Of a stretch of DNA of 64,000 nt, positions 34,138-46,724 are shown piece after piece (position 1 is the stretch's first letter; the number at the start of each line of letters is the position of its first letter). The translations under genes were made by a program, and so were the position numbers. This DNA is from Ctena decussata (lineage: Eukaryota > Mollusca > Bivalvia > Lucinida > Lucinidae): contig OZ022510.1 of assembly GCA_963989385.1 (NCBI GenBank), positions 248,501 to 312,500 on the forward strand. Reading direction: 5' to 3'. The notes below the pieces were generated by a model. It was not told the DNA's origin, did not search any database, and saw nothing but the letters and a program-made list of their open reading frames with translations.

Positions 34138-35592
34138 GATTATTCTTTTCTAAATTTAGCTAGAGGTCAGTTGCAGTTGGGATACATATTCACAGTTGTA
34201 GCGATATTATGCAATAACTAATATATCAAAGCAATACTTATAAATTCATATACATGGAAACGTGTAATCATAAAAATAAACCATACGTGTAAGGTAAGAA
34301 TTTGTTATATTGCATAACAAGATGTGCACTTCTTCTATGTCAGATGGTTAAAATATGTATTTTAAAGTATTGGAATCTTACACGCCAATTTCTGATGCCT
34401 TGTTTCATATTAACTGCATTTATTTCCCCACAGTTAATTAATTTTACAACCTTGAATTATAAAGTGCAGTGCATATACACTTACTGTACTTGTTATTATG
34501 TAAAAATGAGTGCCTTCCACATATTTTCTGATTAACGCAAACATGTACTCATATCTTTTACGACTTTTAGAACTTCCTATGATATTGTTGCTGGTTGTCG
34601 AAAAAAAAGAAAGAAAAAGATATTTATTTGTTGTCTTGTCACTAAGTAGCTATTTAAGAGAGACTGACTGTAAGCATCGAGCATTGGCCCATAATAACGT
34701 GGAAAGTCGAAAATTACGGATTTGGCTCAAACTTTGGAAAATTGAAATATACCATGCTTGTTTGTATTTCACAAGTTTTTAGAGGTCAACGTTCGGCCGT
34801 TTCCATGGTAACCAGGAATCCATTTTGAAAATATCAATATTGAGACATGTATGTAATATTTCCTCGATAAAAATCAAACAACAAATATTATCCCATTCCT
34901 ATTTGCTCGTATGGTTTGAAAATACATACGTACGTAATAAGATAACATGATATGAATGTTTTCTGTCCCGTATTATCAACGGGAGAGCTTTTACTGGAAA
35001 AAATCGACCCAATTTTGAGTGAAAAATTGGTGTTTTATTCGCCTAATAACTAAAAATGGCAGTCACATATGACAATAAGGCAATATATGTATGATAGAGT
35101 AAGGTTTGAAGTTTAAGAAAGTCAAAAAATTAGGTGTAAACTCGCAAAACTTTAAAACTTATCCATCTTTGAAATGTGCCAATACTGTAAAATAGTAGGA
35201 AGGGAGATAAGTCAAACTGGCATTATCTACCTCCCTTGACGATTACAAAACCTGCGAACACTACAGGTAGTATCCATGATCTTTAATAATAATAGATAGT
35301 ATCTTTGAAAGAATAAGATTACTGTCAACAATGCTCACCATGACCTTTTTTATCTATGAAATAGGTCCATTTATAGGTCCATTTACCAAGACTGCAGTTG
35401 CAGTTGTATTCGGTACATTTGATGACAAGAGTTGTCCCGAGCTAAACTTCTGCAGAAATCACGGAATAGAAGAACGGAGTAAAACCGTTTTGTTTGTAGC
35501 AATAGTTTGCCTTATCTTTATTTTATGTTGAAATAAATAAATAGTAATGTTGTTTTAATGAATTGCTTCTGTGAAGCAGGCAATACGCAAGA
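34138..35592. other. No gene recognised
   Basis: AT-rich; only chance frames. Confidence 0.4.
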
Positions 35593-35720
35593 AGAGGCTT
35601 ATTCCAGACAGAAAGTGGTGTAGAATAAGGCTAGTCCCGATCCTCTGTCGTCACAGGGCCCAGAGGTAGCGATGTGTAAGAAGCTACGGAGGGCCCTGTG
35701 TACAGGTCTAGAATAAGGCC
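35593..35720. repeat. Complex foldback with GC-rich hairpin
   Basis: CACAGGGCCC (35652-35661) pairs with GGGCCCTGTG (35691-35700). Inside, GTAGC pairs with GCTAC around a 12-base loop. Outside, 'aggcttattccaga' at 35595 is inverted relative to 'tctagaataaggcct' at 35707, and 'tagaataaggct' at 35621 repeats the latter directly. The GC content is far above the surroundings. A small foldback transposon is the likeliest explanation. Confidence 0.65.
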
Positions 35721-35892
35721 TACTGCGTCTATTCACCGAGGGATACTGAAATTTTAAGAAATGTTCTGTTACCTATGATCGTCATACTACATAGAACAGC
35801 TAAAATGGACTTTGGATTTTATGTTCTTTTTAACAGCATTTCAGTCATATCAGGACGATTGGGGAATGTGGTTGGGGGATGGTTGGAAGTGT

Positions 35893-35920
35893 ATGTGTGT
35901 GTGTGCGAGGGGGGGGGGAT
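35893..35920 (+). repeat. (GT)n and G run
   Basis: A short GT microsatellite followed by nine or more G. Confidence 0.85.
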
Positions 35921-35969
35921 GAGTATGAAAAGCTGTGCAGTGGAGCCAAATTTGCGGTTGGAAAGATTA

Positions 35970-36044
35970 ATGCATCCAGCAGATCTCGAACTCTGAACTA
36001 CTTGACCAGCAGGCCAGGCCTTAACCTACTGTGCTACCCGGGGC
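35970..36044 (-). mobile_element. tRNA-like SINE head
   Basis: The minus strand starts GCCCCGGGTAGCACAGTAGG, with a box A-like TAGCACAGTAGGTTAAGG, and 37 bases later has box B-like GAGTTCGAGATC. Spacing is tRNA-like, but the 3' end (CTGCTGGATGC) cannot pair with the 5' end, so there is no acceptor stem. It is a tRNA-derived SINE or tRNA pseudogene rather than a working tRNA. Confidence 0.6.
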
Positions 36045-36154
36045 TTCTAGAAAAGCCAAGAAAGTCGTGTAATTTAGGTAATCCTGATAGGGGTGCCATC
36101 TTAAGTATACGAGTACTCATGAGTGATTTATTCATCCCATCTAATTTCATCCTG

Positions 36155-36335
36155 TTTTCTGTAGCTTATCGAGGGAAGCGCCTGCGTGCTAAGCTAGCAG
36201 TCCTTGTTCGAATCTCTTTTTTTCAATCACGGGGTACCATTGCACACAGTCTTTAAAAATCAACCATGCCTTGTTGCATGACCTAAGTACTGTTGAAAGG
36301 GCCATAAAACTACAAACCTGTCATTAACTCTCTTC
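36155..36335 (+). mobile_element. tRNA-derived SINE
   Basis: The head includes 'cgtgctaagctagcagtccttgttcgaatct', with box B-like 'ttgttcgaatct'. The body ends 'catgacctaagtactgttgaaagggccataaaactacaaacctgtcatt', the same end as 22281-22330. Confidence 0.65.
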
Positions 36336-38041
36336 GTTTTCCAGTCTGCCAATTAAGTGTTAATTTGTGGTGCAATAAAAATGTTTAAAATGTCCATTTT
36401 ATTATGAAATTATTATTGGTTGAGCGTGTGATTTTTCGGTTTGTTTCTTACATTTAGCTTTTCTTAACTCACTCCGGCTTCGCCCTCGAGATATAAACTA
36501 CGATTCGCGCTCAACACCATGTATACGTCAGCGACAATTCACTGGTAAGAAAAAGATTTTTTTTCTTAATCGTGTAGTTCTATATCACGTATTTTTTCAC
36601 ACTTGTACACACTTTCTCTACACAAAACGGTGATATTGCTATTGCATGTACAGTGGGTGGGGTAACTAAGCAGCAACTTTAAATCTGTTTATTAGAAAAA
36701 ATGAAAACCATTAGAGATACAGAAACCAAGTACTGAAATACATTAAAACCATATCGATTCTACTGCAAATTAAGAGTTGTATATTAGTTACATGGGTTGA
36801 GGGTCGTTTTGAACTGATGTAACACATTTTATGCATCGTAATCATAGAAACAATATCAAACACTACATTTCTACACCGTTATTTGCAAAGATGGGATACA
36901 AATGCGACTCTTTATTTGTTAAATAAGCAAATTTAAACTAAAAGTGTGGAAATTAGGGTAAATAAATCTAAAAAACTGTTGTTTCTGTAAAATTGTAATT
37001 GCGACAGGGACACCATTTGCACGTGCATTTATTCTGTAGTCAGTGAAAGTTTACAACTAATTGTTTTTGCTATGTACCGTACTTATGTTGCTGTTTGAAG
37101 ACATGTTAATGGTATATTCAGGTCAGGCTGCCATTTGCAATAACCTTGATTTGAAAAAGAGCTATTTTCACAAATTTTATTTTTTCTCCGACTATATGTA
37201 CTTCAAGTTGCCATGGTGTCAACAACGTGCAGTAGCCAATGCTCTGAAGGTGCAGAGACTGACAATTACATTTAGTCCTAATCACCATACCAGTTAACTA
37301 TTTGATACTCGCTTCAGGACAGACACGTTTTCCCTTTGAAATTCATGAAAATATGTAAAATTTGAGCGGCCTAAAAATGGTTGCCATGGCAACAGTAATT
37401 GTTTAGATATCTCGAGAACCTCTTCATCTTTCGTCGAGAGCTTTAAACCATGACATTTTTAGCAAAATACAAAATTTTGAGTTTCCATCCAATGCTCGAT
37501 GCTTACAGTCAGCTTCTCTTAAATCATAATTTTAGAGTGCTTTGGCATGGAAATTATTTAAAGCTAATAAAGATAAAAGTAAGTCATTCGGATTCCAAAT
37601 ACCAATGGCTGTTAATCTAGGCTGCATTATGTTTCTCTTTAATACAAAACATTAAGAAAGTCATGATTGACATATGTTTTATGATAGACGAAACCTTTTT
37701 GTTCTAATGCTAGATATTTTATTGAATTATCTATTTCTGTTTTAAGCAAACCCAATTAGATATTATCTGATATAACGCAAAACCGTAGAAGTCCATTCAA
37801 GGCTGTATGTAAATATAATTTGTGTACTAGGTTAGGACTCTGCAAAGGATAAGATTATACTTTTACATGACGAGGATCGTTACGGTATTAACCGAGAAAT
37901 TAAAGAAAGAAAGAAAGATACAATTTTCACACATTCTAAGTCACAAAATCTTTGCATATTTAGCGACACCCTGCTGTCATTACAGAATTGGCGATCTCAT
38001 TGGAATAAAACAAATAAACACAAGCATAATGTTTTACAGAG
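36336..38041. other. No gene recognised
   Basis: AT-rich sequence with chance frames only. Confidence 0.4.
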
Positions 38042-38510
38042 AGCGTAATGTGGAATTTGAGTGTTTTAATTCCTGATCTTTTCACTTTCTATATTGTGCT
38101 AAAAGTAAATAATAACGTTACCAAAGATTTAACTTTGGCCAAATTAAACACTACAACCCATGCCTATAGTTTTAAAATTGTTGTTGGGGTAGGGTACAGC
38201 TGGTATTATGTTTTTGCCCCAGGATTTTTGTGGTCTAGTTTGACAGCCTAGGGAGCTACATGTTTCGCAACATGTTATTTCTGTAGCGTCCTTACAGCTG
38301 CTTCATCTATCAGTGATTTATATGTTTCCTTTATGATTATATTCTTAGTTAGAAAACCTTTGTAAAAAGACCGAACGATTAACGAATGGTTTATCCATAA
38401 CAGAAGCTAAGTGCGGGAGTATGAATTTCGTACTACCGGTTTTAGCCTCCTTCAGTAAATCATTACTGCTCTGCAAGTTACGGTAATTCTTACTGACTCT
38501 TGCCTTATAA
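38042..38510 (+). repeat. Two Penelope-like tail fragments
   Basis: 38042-38090 is just the last 50 bases of a tail ('gagcgtaatgtggaatttga...aattcctgatcttttcactttct'). 38200-38510 is an older, more diverged internal tail piece ('tatcagtgatttatatgtttcc', 'gaaaacctttgtaaaaagaccgaac', 'aaatcattactg.tctgc'). Confidence 0.55.
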
Positions 38511-38526
38511 ATATTTTTTGGTGCAG

Positions 38527-38600
38527 TGAGTTGCAGTGGTCGAGTGATTAGAGCGACTCTGTTATGGTGCAGAAAGTAGCGATTTTAAATTCCGGCTTGA
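38527..38600 (+). mobile_element. tRNA-like SINE head
   Basis: 'gcagtggtcgagtgattagagcgactctgtta' is strikingly like the 5' half of a tRNA (box A and anticodon arm). 'gattttaaattccggc' sits where box B should be but is degenerate. Probably a decayed SINE. Confidence 0.5.
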
Positions 38601-39019
38601 ATTAACTGGCAACTGGATTACTCTCTCTAACAAAATAGCAGTAAATATGTTCCTTTTTCGAATCATAGAAGGATCTGACAGCGAAAAGAGAAAAATTAGC
38701 TTCGCTTTTCATATTCTGTGTCAAAGATACAGTGAGCCTCTAACCCCAACTGCCCCTAACGGCCACTACGCTACGGGAAAGCTTAAAGTTGGCCTTTACC
38801 TTTTAAAGTGTGTGAGGCATTTTGTAGTACGGTAATTTTTAGGGAAGGCATTGTTTGCTCGGCGTCCTTTGCGTGCCTGCGTGCCTGTTGCCAGTTAATG
38901 TATGTACTTTATTCCCGTTTGGTTTTGATGACATGCCATGTATTGTATCAGCTACTGGCTTATTTACATTGTTGGTTTTATTCAACGTTTGAATTTCCAC
39001 ATTCAGAACGTTAGCAAAG

Positions 39020-39560
39020 TAAATATAAGAACATAAAAGGAAGGAAAAACTATTGAAATCGAATATTGAAACATGTCAGAGTATAAGATAGGAAGTGATC
39101 AAAACTTTGTTCAATCAGATTTTAATTTCGGCCCTCAAATCAAAAGGGAAAGAACTGATTTAAATCAATTCACAAAAGGCATGCAAGGTAAATTGATGGA
39201 AGCGCGCTTTTCCAGACAGGTGGTCATTCAGCTTCTCCAACTGAAAACTCCACTCACACAACAGGTTAACGATAGCACCGACAACATGAGCAAGGAAAAT
39301 TAAGGAACCACCAAAGAAGTACAATTTGGAAGTGTCACTAATGAATCACAAGGAAGCTGAATCTAGTTTTGCGGACTCTACCATTCTTCCTCAGCTCAGC
39401 AATGATTCGATATATTTATTCCTAAACCATCAATAAGTCTTTATGGTAAACAAAAAGTCACGGCTAAAATCAGTGACGAAACAAAGTAGAGGACTCGACA
39501 GAAATATCATACTGCGCACTTGACTATCTCTGGGATGTCAAACCACACGATACCCATTAG
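39020..39560 (-). repeat. Penelope-like tail fragments, inverted
   Basis: 'tccagacaggtggtcattcagct' (39211) and 'gaggactcgacagaaatatcatactg...gggatgtcaaacca' (39491) are reverse complements of two tail blocks, in minus-strand order. The region before 39200 includes 'cggccctcaaatcaaaagggaaag', the inverse of 'ctttccctattggttttgaga'. Confidence 0.55.
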
Positions 39561-40824
39561 TCGGACTACGAAAAGCAACAGACAAGATATCGCAGAGAAA
39601 ACGAGCAAAAGAAAGAAAGAAAGAAAGGGGGAAAACACAGCTGAACCCCGAATACCCAGAGAACACAGGATCCTGCTTCAACCATCTAAAATATCTTTTG
39701 GTCATTATTGATACCTTCATAAAAGTAAGTGGCTGTAACAAAGAGATAGTCATAAACTATACATCTCTCACCCCTCAACCCCGTGTACCGGTGAAATGCG
39801 TTCAAACCGTAAACGGGGTTCAGTTGAACACAGCCTCCAATCGTTCTGATATGACTAAAATACTGATAAAAAAGACGTTAAAGCACGTCATTAATCCATC
39901 TGTCAACATCTGTATTTTGTAGGGTTAAATTTGATGTTGGTCAATACTCGCCATCGCTAGCGATTACCGTAAAAGGCTCTTTTTCTTAGACATATTCTTT
40001 CATACTTTTGCTGAAGGTCAGAATATCAGACTATTGTGGAAGAAAACCAGCAATATTAGAAGTGAAAATATAAAGTCAGAATATATCTCTGTGGATTTTG
40101 CCATGCACTCTGTTATTATATTTCAATGAAGGATCAAGAAATGTCATAAGATTTGCGGGTGTATTCATTATAAAACAATCTAAAATACATAAAGCAACCA
40201 AGGTCGACTTAATTTGTCTCGACGTGTTATAGACAATAATAAAACACGCCATAATCATGCCATATTTATAGATTTATACAACTATTTACGACAAGGTTAC
40301 TTGATTATTCTATACAATTTTGTGACATTTTGGTCTTGAGGGATGACTGGTGGGATTTCCCGATTGTCACAACCTGTTAGCTTCAGAAAATAACAGCTAC
40401 ATTCCATCCTACTTTCTTCTGACTCGATTATGTTTTATACAAATGTTCAATTAACATATAATATTTACCTTTACATCCGCTAAATTGTCGGCAGTTGGCA
40501 TTGCTGACTAGAAAAAGCTTGATAAGGCTATCTAACCTAGCTTTCACATTGACGTTAATGTTAGAAATACTTAAACATGATTTCCTAAAAACATGTTAGC
40601 CAGCAGAGTATTTATGGAAAACAAAAGAGGATACAATACGCATTTTTAATATAGAAGAGGTTGCTCGTTGGTATGCTCACTGGCAGCCCCATCGTCTACC
40701 ATTAACGGAATCATGACTGTATCTTTGGTGCACGAAATTTTACATAGATTGAATATGTAAATCATTCTACAGCGTACATCTACAAAAATTATCAATAGAA
40801 ACGTTCGTAATTATAAACTGCTTA
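39561..40824. other. No gene recognised
   Basis: Contains a short (GAAA)n run at about 39607-39628. Otherwise unrecognised AT-rich sequence. Confidence 0.4.
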
Positions 40825-41145
40825 ATTTCTTCAACAATACTATAGGTATCATAAATATAGAAAAGCTTTCACTAAATTGTTTCGCATACATTATGCATGG
40901 GTTCTGAATTCAATATGGGATTAAAACTCATTTGCAGCGGGGCCTATCGAAACCAGAATTTGATAGTGACCTAGTATATAAATTTCAAAAACATAACGAG
41001 AACTGGAGATAATTTTTTTTTATCAGTTCACAAGCTTTACCATACGATACGAACCAATTGGATAAATACTATGATCTGATTGCTTGGTGTTTAATTCAAT
41101 CATGGTTAATAACTTTGTTTCCCTCTTTAATTGCACGCCGGTGGT
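40825..41145 (+). pseudogene. Decayed Penelope-like RT C-terminus
   Basis: At the nucleotide level the block follows the 31.98-32.28 kb copy: 'tataggtatcataaat', 'aaaactcatttgcagcggggcctatcgaaaccagaattt.atagtgacctagtatataaattt', 'tatcagttcacaa', 'atcatggttaataactttg'. Frames are broken throughout. Confidence 0.7.
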
Positions 41146-41760
41146 TCGGGCATCAGACTCAGTCATGGGCAGACATAAAACTATTTATTTTAGTTTGGAT
41201 GATGCCGGAACTAGTCTTGTTTGTTGTTCGGCTATTAGGGTGAGAAAACCTTCGTGCGGACCAAACAGCTAACTAAATGTTCCTAACCACTGCAGAAGAA
41301 TAGGGCGTTTTTTGGTACCAGTTAAACATGTTTAAGCCCCCCCCCAGTAATCTTTGGCTAACCGTCCAAGGTGTTACTTCTGCTTCGGTTCTTCGATGTT
41401 ACATTGTGCTCTGTCCGATTATCTATGTTCTTTGGCGGTTCCGATTGTCTATGTTCTTTGGCGGTTCCGATTGTCTATGTTCTTTGGCGGTTTGGTAACC
41501 TTTTTTACTACCAATCTGCCTTTTTTTGCTTTACTTTGTAAATTAAAAATAAAATAGATAAAAATAAATGTTGATGCTGGTTGGGTAGCTGAATGACCAC
41601 CTGTTTGGGAAAGAACTGCTCATTCGGTTTACCGTGCGTGTTTTTCGTAAACTTGTGTTATTTTTCCGTGTGTGTGTGTGTGGTTCTTTCCTATTGGTTT
41701 TGAGAGAGGGATGTGGGATGTGATTGTATTAAATCCTGATTAGGCCTATCTTTTTACTTT
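41146..41760 (+). repeat. 3' tail of the Penelope-like copy
   Basis: Runs from 'gcacgccggtggttcgggcatcagactcagtcatgg' through 'cgtccaaggtgttacttctgcttcgg' and 'gaatgaccacctgtttgggaaagaactgctcattcgg' to 'aaatcctgattaggcctatctttttacttt'. Blocks present at 32650-32830 are partly deleted between about 41240 and 41260. Contains a local 26-bp triplication. Confidence 0.8.
41415..41492 (+). repeat. 26-bp tandem repeat, three units
   Basis: Three units start with CCGATT at 41415, 41441 and 41467. Other tails have a single unit here, so the expansion is private to this copy. Confidence 0.9.
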
Positions 41761-43203
41761 CCAACACGAAGTTTTCTCTAGTTCCAGTGTTTCAGAGGTC
41801 TTATTGGACTTCCGCGGAATGAATAAAGACTGTCATTTTCTTCGCTGTACTCGACACAGGCACTTTTACCGGCCAGATTTAGAAATCAACAGTTGGAATT
41901 TTTTACTCTGTTTTGAAAATGACATTTGTGGAATGCTCTATATCATGTAGCACTCCATAATCTATTTACTAAGTGCAGTAGGCTGTAACAAGGAGATAAA
42001 TTAAATTATTCAGCATGCACACAAAATTACTGTGCAAATATTATTGTCATAATTGACGACAAGCTATAATTTACACTGGAATGATTTCCATAGAGCAAGA
42101 TACAACGCCGTTCTCGCAGGAAGTTTTAAGATGTCAACAAACGGAATATTAGCATTTTTTGAATATTTTCGTGAACATATCATAGTGAAAGTGAAGAAAA
42201 CAAAACAAAAAAAAATACATACAAAAAAACATTAAATTGAAAAATAAAATTTAGCTCAACTTTATCACTTCAAATGATATGTAGACAGCCTTCCGTTAAG
42301 TTTGTGGCTAGTCTTCAAACATAACAATTACTATGATCAATATTCAAATGCACTAAGTCTTGTCAATTTTTCTTAGAAGCAATGGACATCTCACAGTATC
42401 CATGCAAATTGGCCCATATTTTGAAAAGTAATAGCAGCTGCATCCTGAAGTTGACACCGAAATATTTTGCATTAATAATTAAATAGATGCAATATAGGAG
42501 GTTTCAACAGCGATTTTGTTATTTCATGCTGCATAATGACTAACTTTGAACGGTATTCTAATTAGGGATAACTGAAAAAAGTTTAATTACCCCACACACT
42601 TCTCAGTTTGCAGCTGTAGACTACCCCCTCCTTATGTTACAGTATGTCACTTACATAAAAAGGGTATACTTAAATCAGAAAATATATTTATTACCAGCTA
42701 CAGAAACTTGTGAGTGGAATTCTTGAGTATTTAAACGTTCGATTGTGACAAGTTTTATAGGTATGTTCAGAATTGTAACATAACTGTTAGAGGTCTACCT
42801 GTAACTAATAAAACAAAATCATAAACTTGAAGTAGCGGAGGTAAAGTCGTGTTTCCAAGGCGTAATCTTTTGATGCGGATTTGAAGCTGTATTTTCAGCA
42901 CTGCATTTGCTGCCTTTTTTGTTTCGTAGTATTAAGTAAAATAGAAAGTAGCAATAGATTTTATATGTGTTTCTTTGTATCTTGTGTGTCTTACAATGTG
43001 TGTTGCATTGAGGTATGGTTTCTTTGTGTTGGACCGAGTCGTCGTACTTTTTGTGTTTCTGTATTCTTCTATCGGTATCTTTTGTGCTTTTGGCTCTTTC
43101 TGGAAATCTTCATTTTCTATTTTGTTATCAAATAGGTGATTGGAAGTCGTAGGTAAAGTGAACTTCATTGGATTAGGAAATGACTTTGAAACAGAGTAGG
43201 CCC
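41761..43203. other. No gene recognised
   Basis: AT-rich, only chance frames. The region just before 43200 is not shared with the paired copy at 9.8 kb. Confidence 0.4.
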
Positions 43204-43553
43204 CAAGGCGGTACTTTCGCTGCAGTTGCATTTGTTTTATGTTCGGTGCTGTTTAATTTATTGTGTTCTCATTTTAACCCTTCTATAATAAAAATAGAAA
43301 ATAGGTAAAAATAATTGTTAAATGTTTTTCGTATAATTTGCTTAGTCTGTTGTAACCCTTCTTTTGGTCTAAATTATTTAGTTCAATAAAGATAGCTGAG
43401 TTGCCACCTATTTGGGAAAGAGCTGCTGACTCGGCTTATCACTTGTAATTCATTGTTTGTTGCGATGTCTTTGTCAATCTTTCCCTTTGATGTTGGGGAT
43501 AGGGTTTGGGATCTGATTCAGTCAGTTCCTGAAGTGTAGTTACTCTTTAAATT
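43204..43553 (+). repeat. Penelope-like 3' tail fragment, variant form (pair of 9785-10133)
   Basis: About 95% identical by eye to 9785-10133. Both end 'cagtcagttcctgaagtgtagttactctttaaattta', which shows that the retroposed insert at 9.5 kb and this locus share a recent source. Confidence 0.8.
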
Positions 43554-44952
43554 TATATTCATAATATGCATAAACTCGAATTATGTCCTTATTGAACTTA
43601 ACTGAACGTTCCAAGGAAATCCTTCTGTTGCTGTTCCTCTCCCTGTGATAAACCTAGTTTGTCTGTTGTTGTAACGTGCAGGCTGATCGTATTAGTCCCT
43701 GATCATATATTTTAAACCTATTTTATGTGTCATTATGTGTGCTGAATATGCAGTGCCCTTTCTGGGATAATTCCTTTTCACTTATTTATTGGTTTATCTG
43801 TCTAAAGTATCCACCGAATTGCAATATCTTTATTTCTAGTTCCAAATGAACAAAGTACTCTTAAATAACGATTAATTTTTCACTTTCACAGTGCACTTTA
43901 CGTTTGTCAGTATTTTGAAATTTTGTTCATGTTTAAATGAAATTAAAAGATAATCCTCCAGGGTAGTGTATGACATTTAATTAGATTTATGTATTAACGA
44001 TATCATGCACGCTGAAAATTAACATCAAATTAGGTCACATGCACTTCGAATTTGTTGTTCTGTCTTTTATTTGTTCTGGCAAGCTGCACAACAGTGTTGC
44101 AAAAACATCTGATTCTCGTTAAGTTTTATAGATAATATGGTCGTCGCTTTGAGAGTGAACGGAAGACATGTGCACACTGTAAATACCCAAATTACCCTAC
44201 ACAGCTATGCAAACTAACCTGTGACTCTATTTGTTACGTTTAGATTTTTCGAGACCGTAGATTGTATAGTGCGAATAGTAAGACTCTGAGCCGAAGCGCA
44301 GATTCGTCTTGGTCTCTCCTGTTAGTAAATGCCGCGAGATGGCTTTTCAAGCGACACCAATCATAGATATATGAAATTTTGATGTTCAGGAGATGACTGC
44401 TATAAGCTTTTGCTTGTTTTCAAATCCTGTCATTGCAATTGTGTCATATGCTGTTCTTATATGTTATCTTTGATGAATAAATAATAATATTATTGTTTAA
44501 ACCAAATTCTGATGTTGTTTGTTCCTCGCACAGTTACGTACATAAGTCACTTGGTGATGTGGTTGTTATGTCCATCTATCATTGATATCGCCTTGTTGAA
44601 TAAGAGACGGTTTTACTTACTCTATATACATGTTTGTCTGAAATAAAGATCGCAAGAAAGCGCTACTATCATAGCATATAGGCTACTAATGGTACATGTA
44701 CCATAAGGGAGGAATAAACTTACTACAGCACATTAAATGTCTACGTAACGAGGAGAAAGATAACAAGTAATTCCTTCCCCATCGAGGTGCCCAAACAGCT
44801 AAAAAATACAGAAAGCGGTAATAAGACGGGCGAGACTTTTAGTATATTCGGTCTGTCTATGGCATGGCCTGTTCATGAGATGATTAAATATGATTTAACA
44901 TATTAAAAGCAAAACAATCAAGTCTCGCGATCTCAATATCAAAGTTTATCTT
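43554..44952. other. Mostly unrecognised; one weak tail fragment
   Basis: 43595-43725 has 'aactgaacgttccaaggaaatccttctgttgctgttcc' and 'attagtccctgatcat', a diverged internally deleted tail. The remainder shows nothing. Confidence 0.4.
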
Positions 44953-45018
44953 AAACTACTGATATCTCAAAGTAATGTTTTTAGTCCTAGAAAATTTACT
45001 TTGAGATATCAGTAGTTT
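44953..45018. repeat. Perfect 23-bp foldback with 20-base loop
   Basis: Arms 44953-44975 and 44996-45018 are exactly complementary. Both contain ATATCTCAAAGTAA or its inverse, as does the foldback at 21651-21696. It is probably a younger member of the same small foldback family. Confidence 0.88.
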
Positions 45019-46724
45019 GAAACAACAGCGGTTGAAAGGTAAATATAAATATATAATGGAAATAGTTTGACACATTTTCTAAGAGAGAACGTTTCAGCTA
45101 TTTGTGTTTGAGGTGACGAATGTCGAATGTATTCAAAGTGATATTTGGATAGAAATAACCAAGAGAGGGAATCATTTGTGCAAAGCGAAATAATACATAC
45201 TTTTATCTAGATTAATATTAAATTTTCTAATTTCAGAATATAGCGCAGGAGTGAATAACAAAAAATTGTTTTCCATGTGGACATTCACGTTATACTAGTT
45301 CAAATAGGCATATTAAGATGTTTACAAAACCAACCGATCTTCCATTTATAGCAATTATTATGTATCTATTTCGAAAATGCGACATACCCATCAATCTACA
45401 TGAATTACTCACCAGGTTTTCAATTTCGTTTGTTTTTAGAACTACGCAGTTCTGTTATTCACCAATGCAGTATATTTTTCGATGCTCCTGATGAGCAACG
45501 TTTCACATCTGTTCTGTATTACAACAAAATTCTAAAACCCGGGTAAAATGAATAAAAATCTGACTTCATTTTTCTGCCTAAAATTAGACGTTTTCAGAAA
45601 ACAAAGTCAGAAAAAGGAGAAGACTAAAGAAGGTATCTTAATATCAGTAAGTGAGTTGGTTAGGTCGGTTTTATCGATTTGACTTTCACAAGAAGGAGAA
45701 AGTATAAGGTCTGTTTATAGCACAACAGAAATAAATATGCAAGAAGTGGCGTCAAATATGCACTCATCGGTATGCCTTTTATTCGCCTTATACTTTTGTA
45801 ACTAAACTAATATTTTGACCGGGAAGAAAGGAGAGAGCCTTGCAAATACTTGAACTCCGTGAATAAGCAAAGACGATCACATACGAATAAAGACAACACA
45901 AAAACACCCGTCTGAGATGAAAAGCATTACAATTCTAAACTGCAAGGGTTAGGACTTGAAACAAGTTATTCGCATGTCAACCCTTGCCCTAGATACAGTA
46001 TTAAGTGATCTGGCTAGCAAGAAGGCTTCAATTTCATCTATGATTTATCTATTAGGTTTTGATACTACAATGATACAAAAGATCAAAACTGGTTATAGAT
46101 ACGAAACCGAAACTCTAGAGCGAACTCAACATCAGTCGAACACAGAGTGCCCGGCCATAGAAACGGAAAGGACATGCACAAACAATCCAAATTTACTAAA
46201 TGTTGGAGCCGTAATTGAAACAGAGGTTCGACTGCGTTAAAGTAAATAGAAATGCTGTTAACTGCATCAGAAACTTAACTGGCAGACTGCCCAATCTGAA
46301 TTTGAAAAACTTGTATAAACTTTGCTAATGTTAATACGTTCAAATTGGAGTGTATTACTCACTTGCAGTTCCGTTCTCAGACAGTTAATATACATAACAG
46401 TTAAAAAACGAAAACAAAAGAAACAACATTAAAACATATCATCCAAAAGTTTGTCTGCCTTATGCGACATGGTTTCTACATTAATGAAGAAGTACTAATA
46501 TATCTGATTTGCTTTAGGTCCATTTATTGAAACCATGCGTAAACTATATTAATTTCCTTTCTGTGCATGACAACAACAATGGATTCTGATTTGACCCCCG
46601 AAAGCACTTTAGGACTACGAAGGCTAGACATGGCCATGTGTGTCTTTTTCAGAATAATAATGTAATATACAGAACTGCTCACGCCATGAACATCATTCTG
46701 GGAAAAAACATGTCTTTGTAAAAT
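45019..46724. other. No gene recognised
   Basis: Includes one 94-codon frame at 45956-46240 with no recognisable domain. The base composition is not distinctive and I do not call it a gene. Confidence 0.4.

Noticed and set aside
35970..36044. Functional tRNA gene on the minus strand
   Set aside because: Box A and B are tRNA-like, but 5' and 3' ends cannot form an acceptor stem.
45956..46240. 94-codon frame as a small gene or exon
   Set aside because: No recognisable domain, no splice or promoter context, composition like its surroundings. It could be a host exon but nothing supports it.
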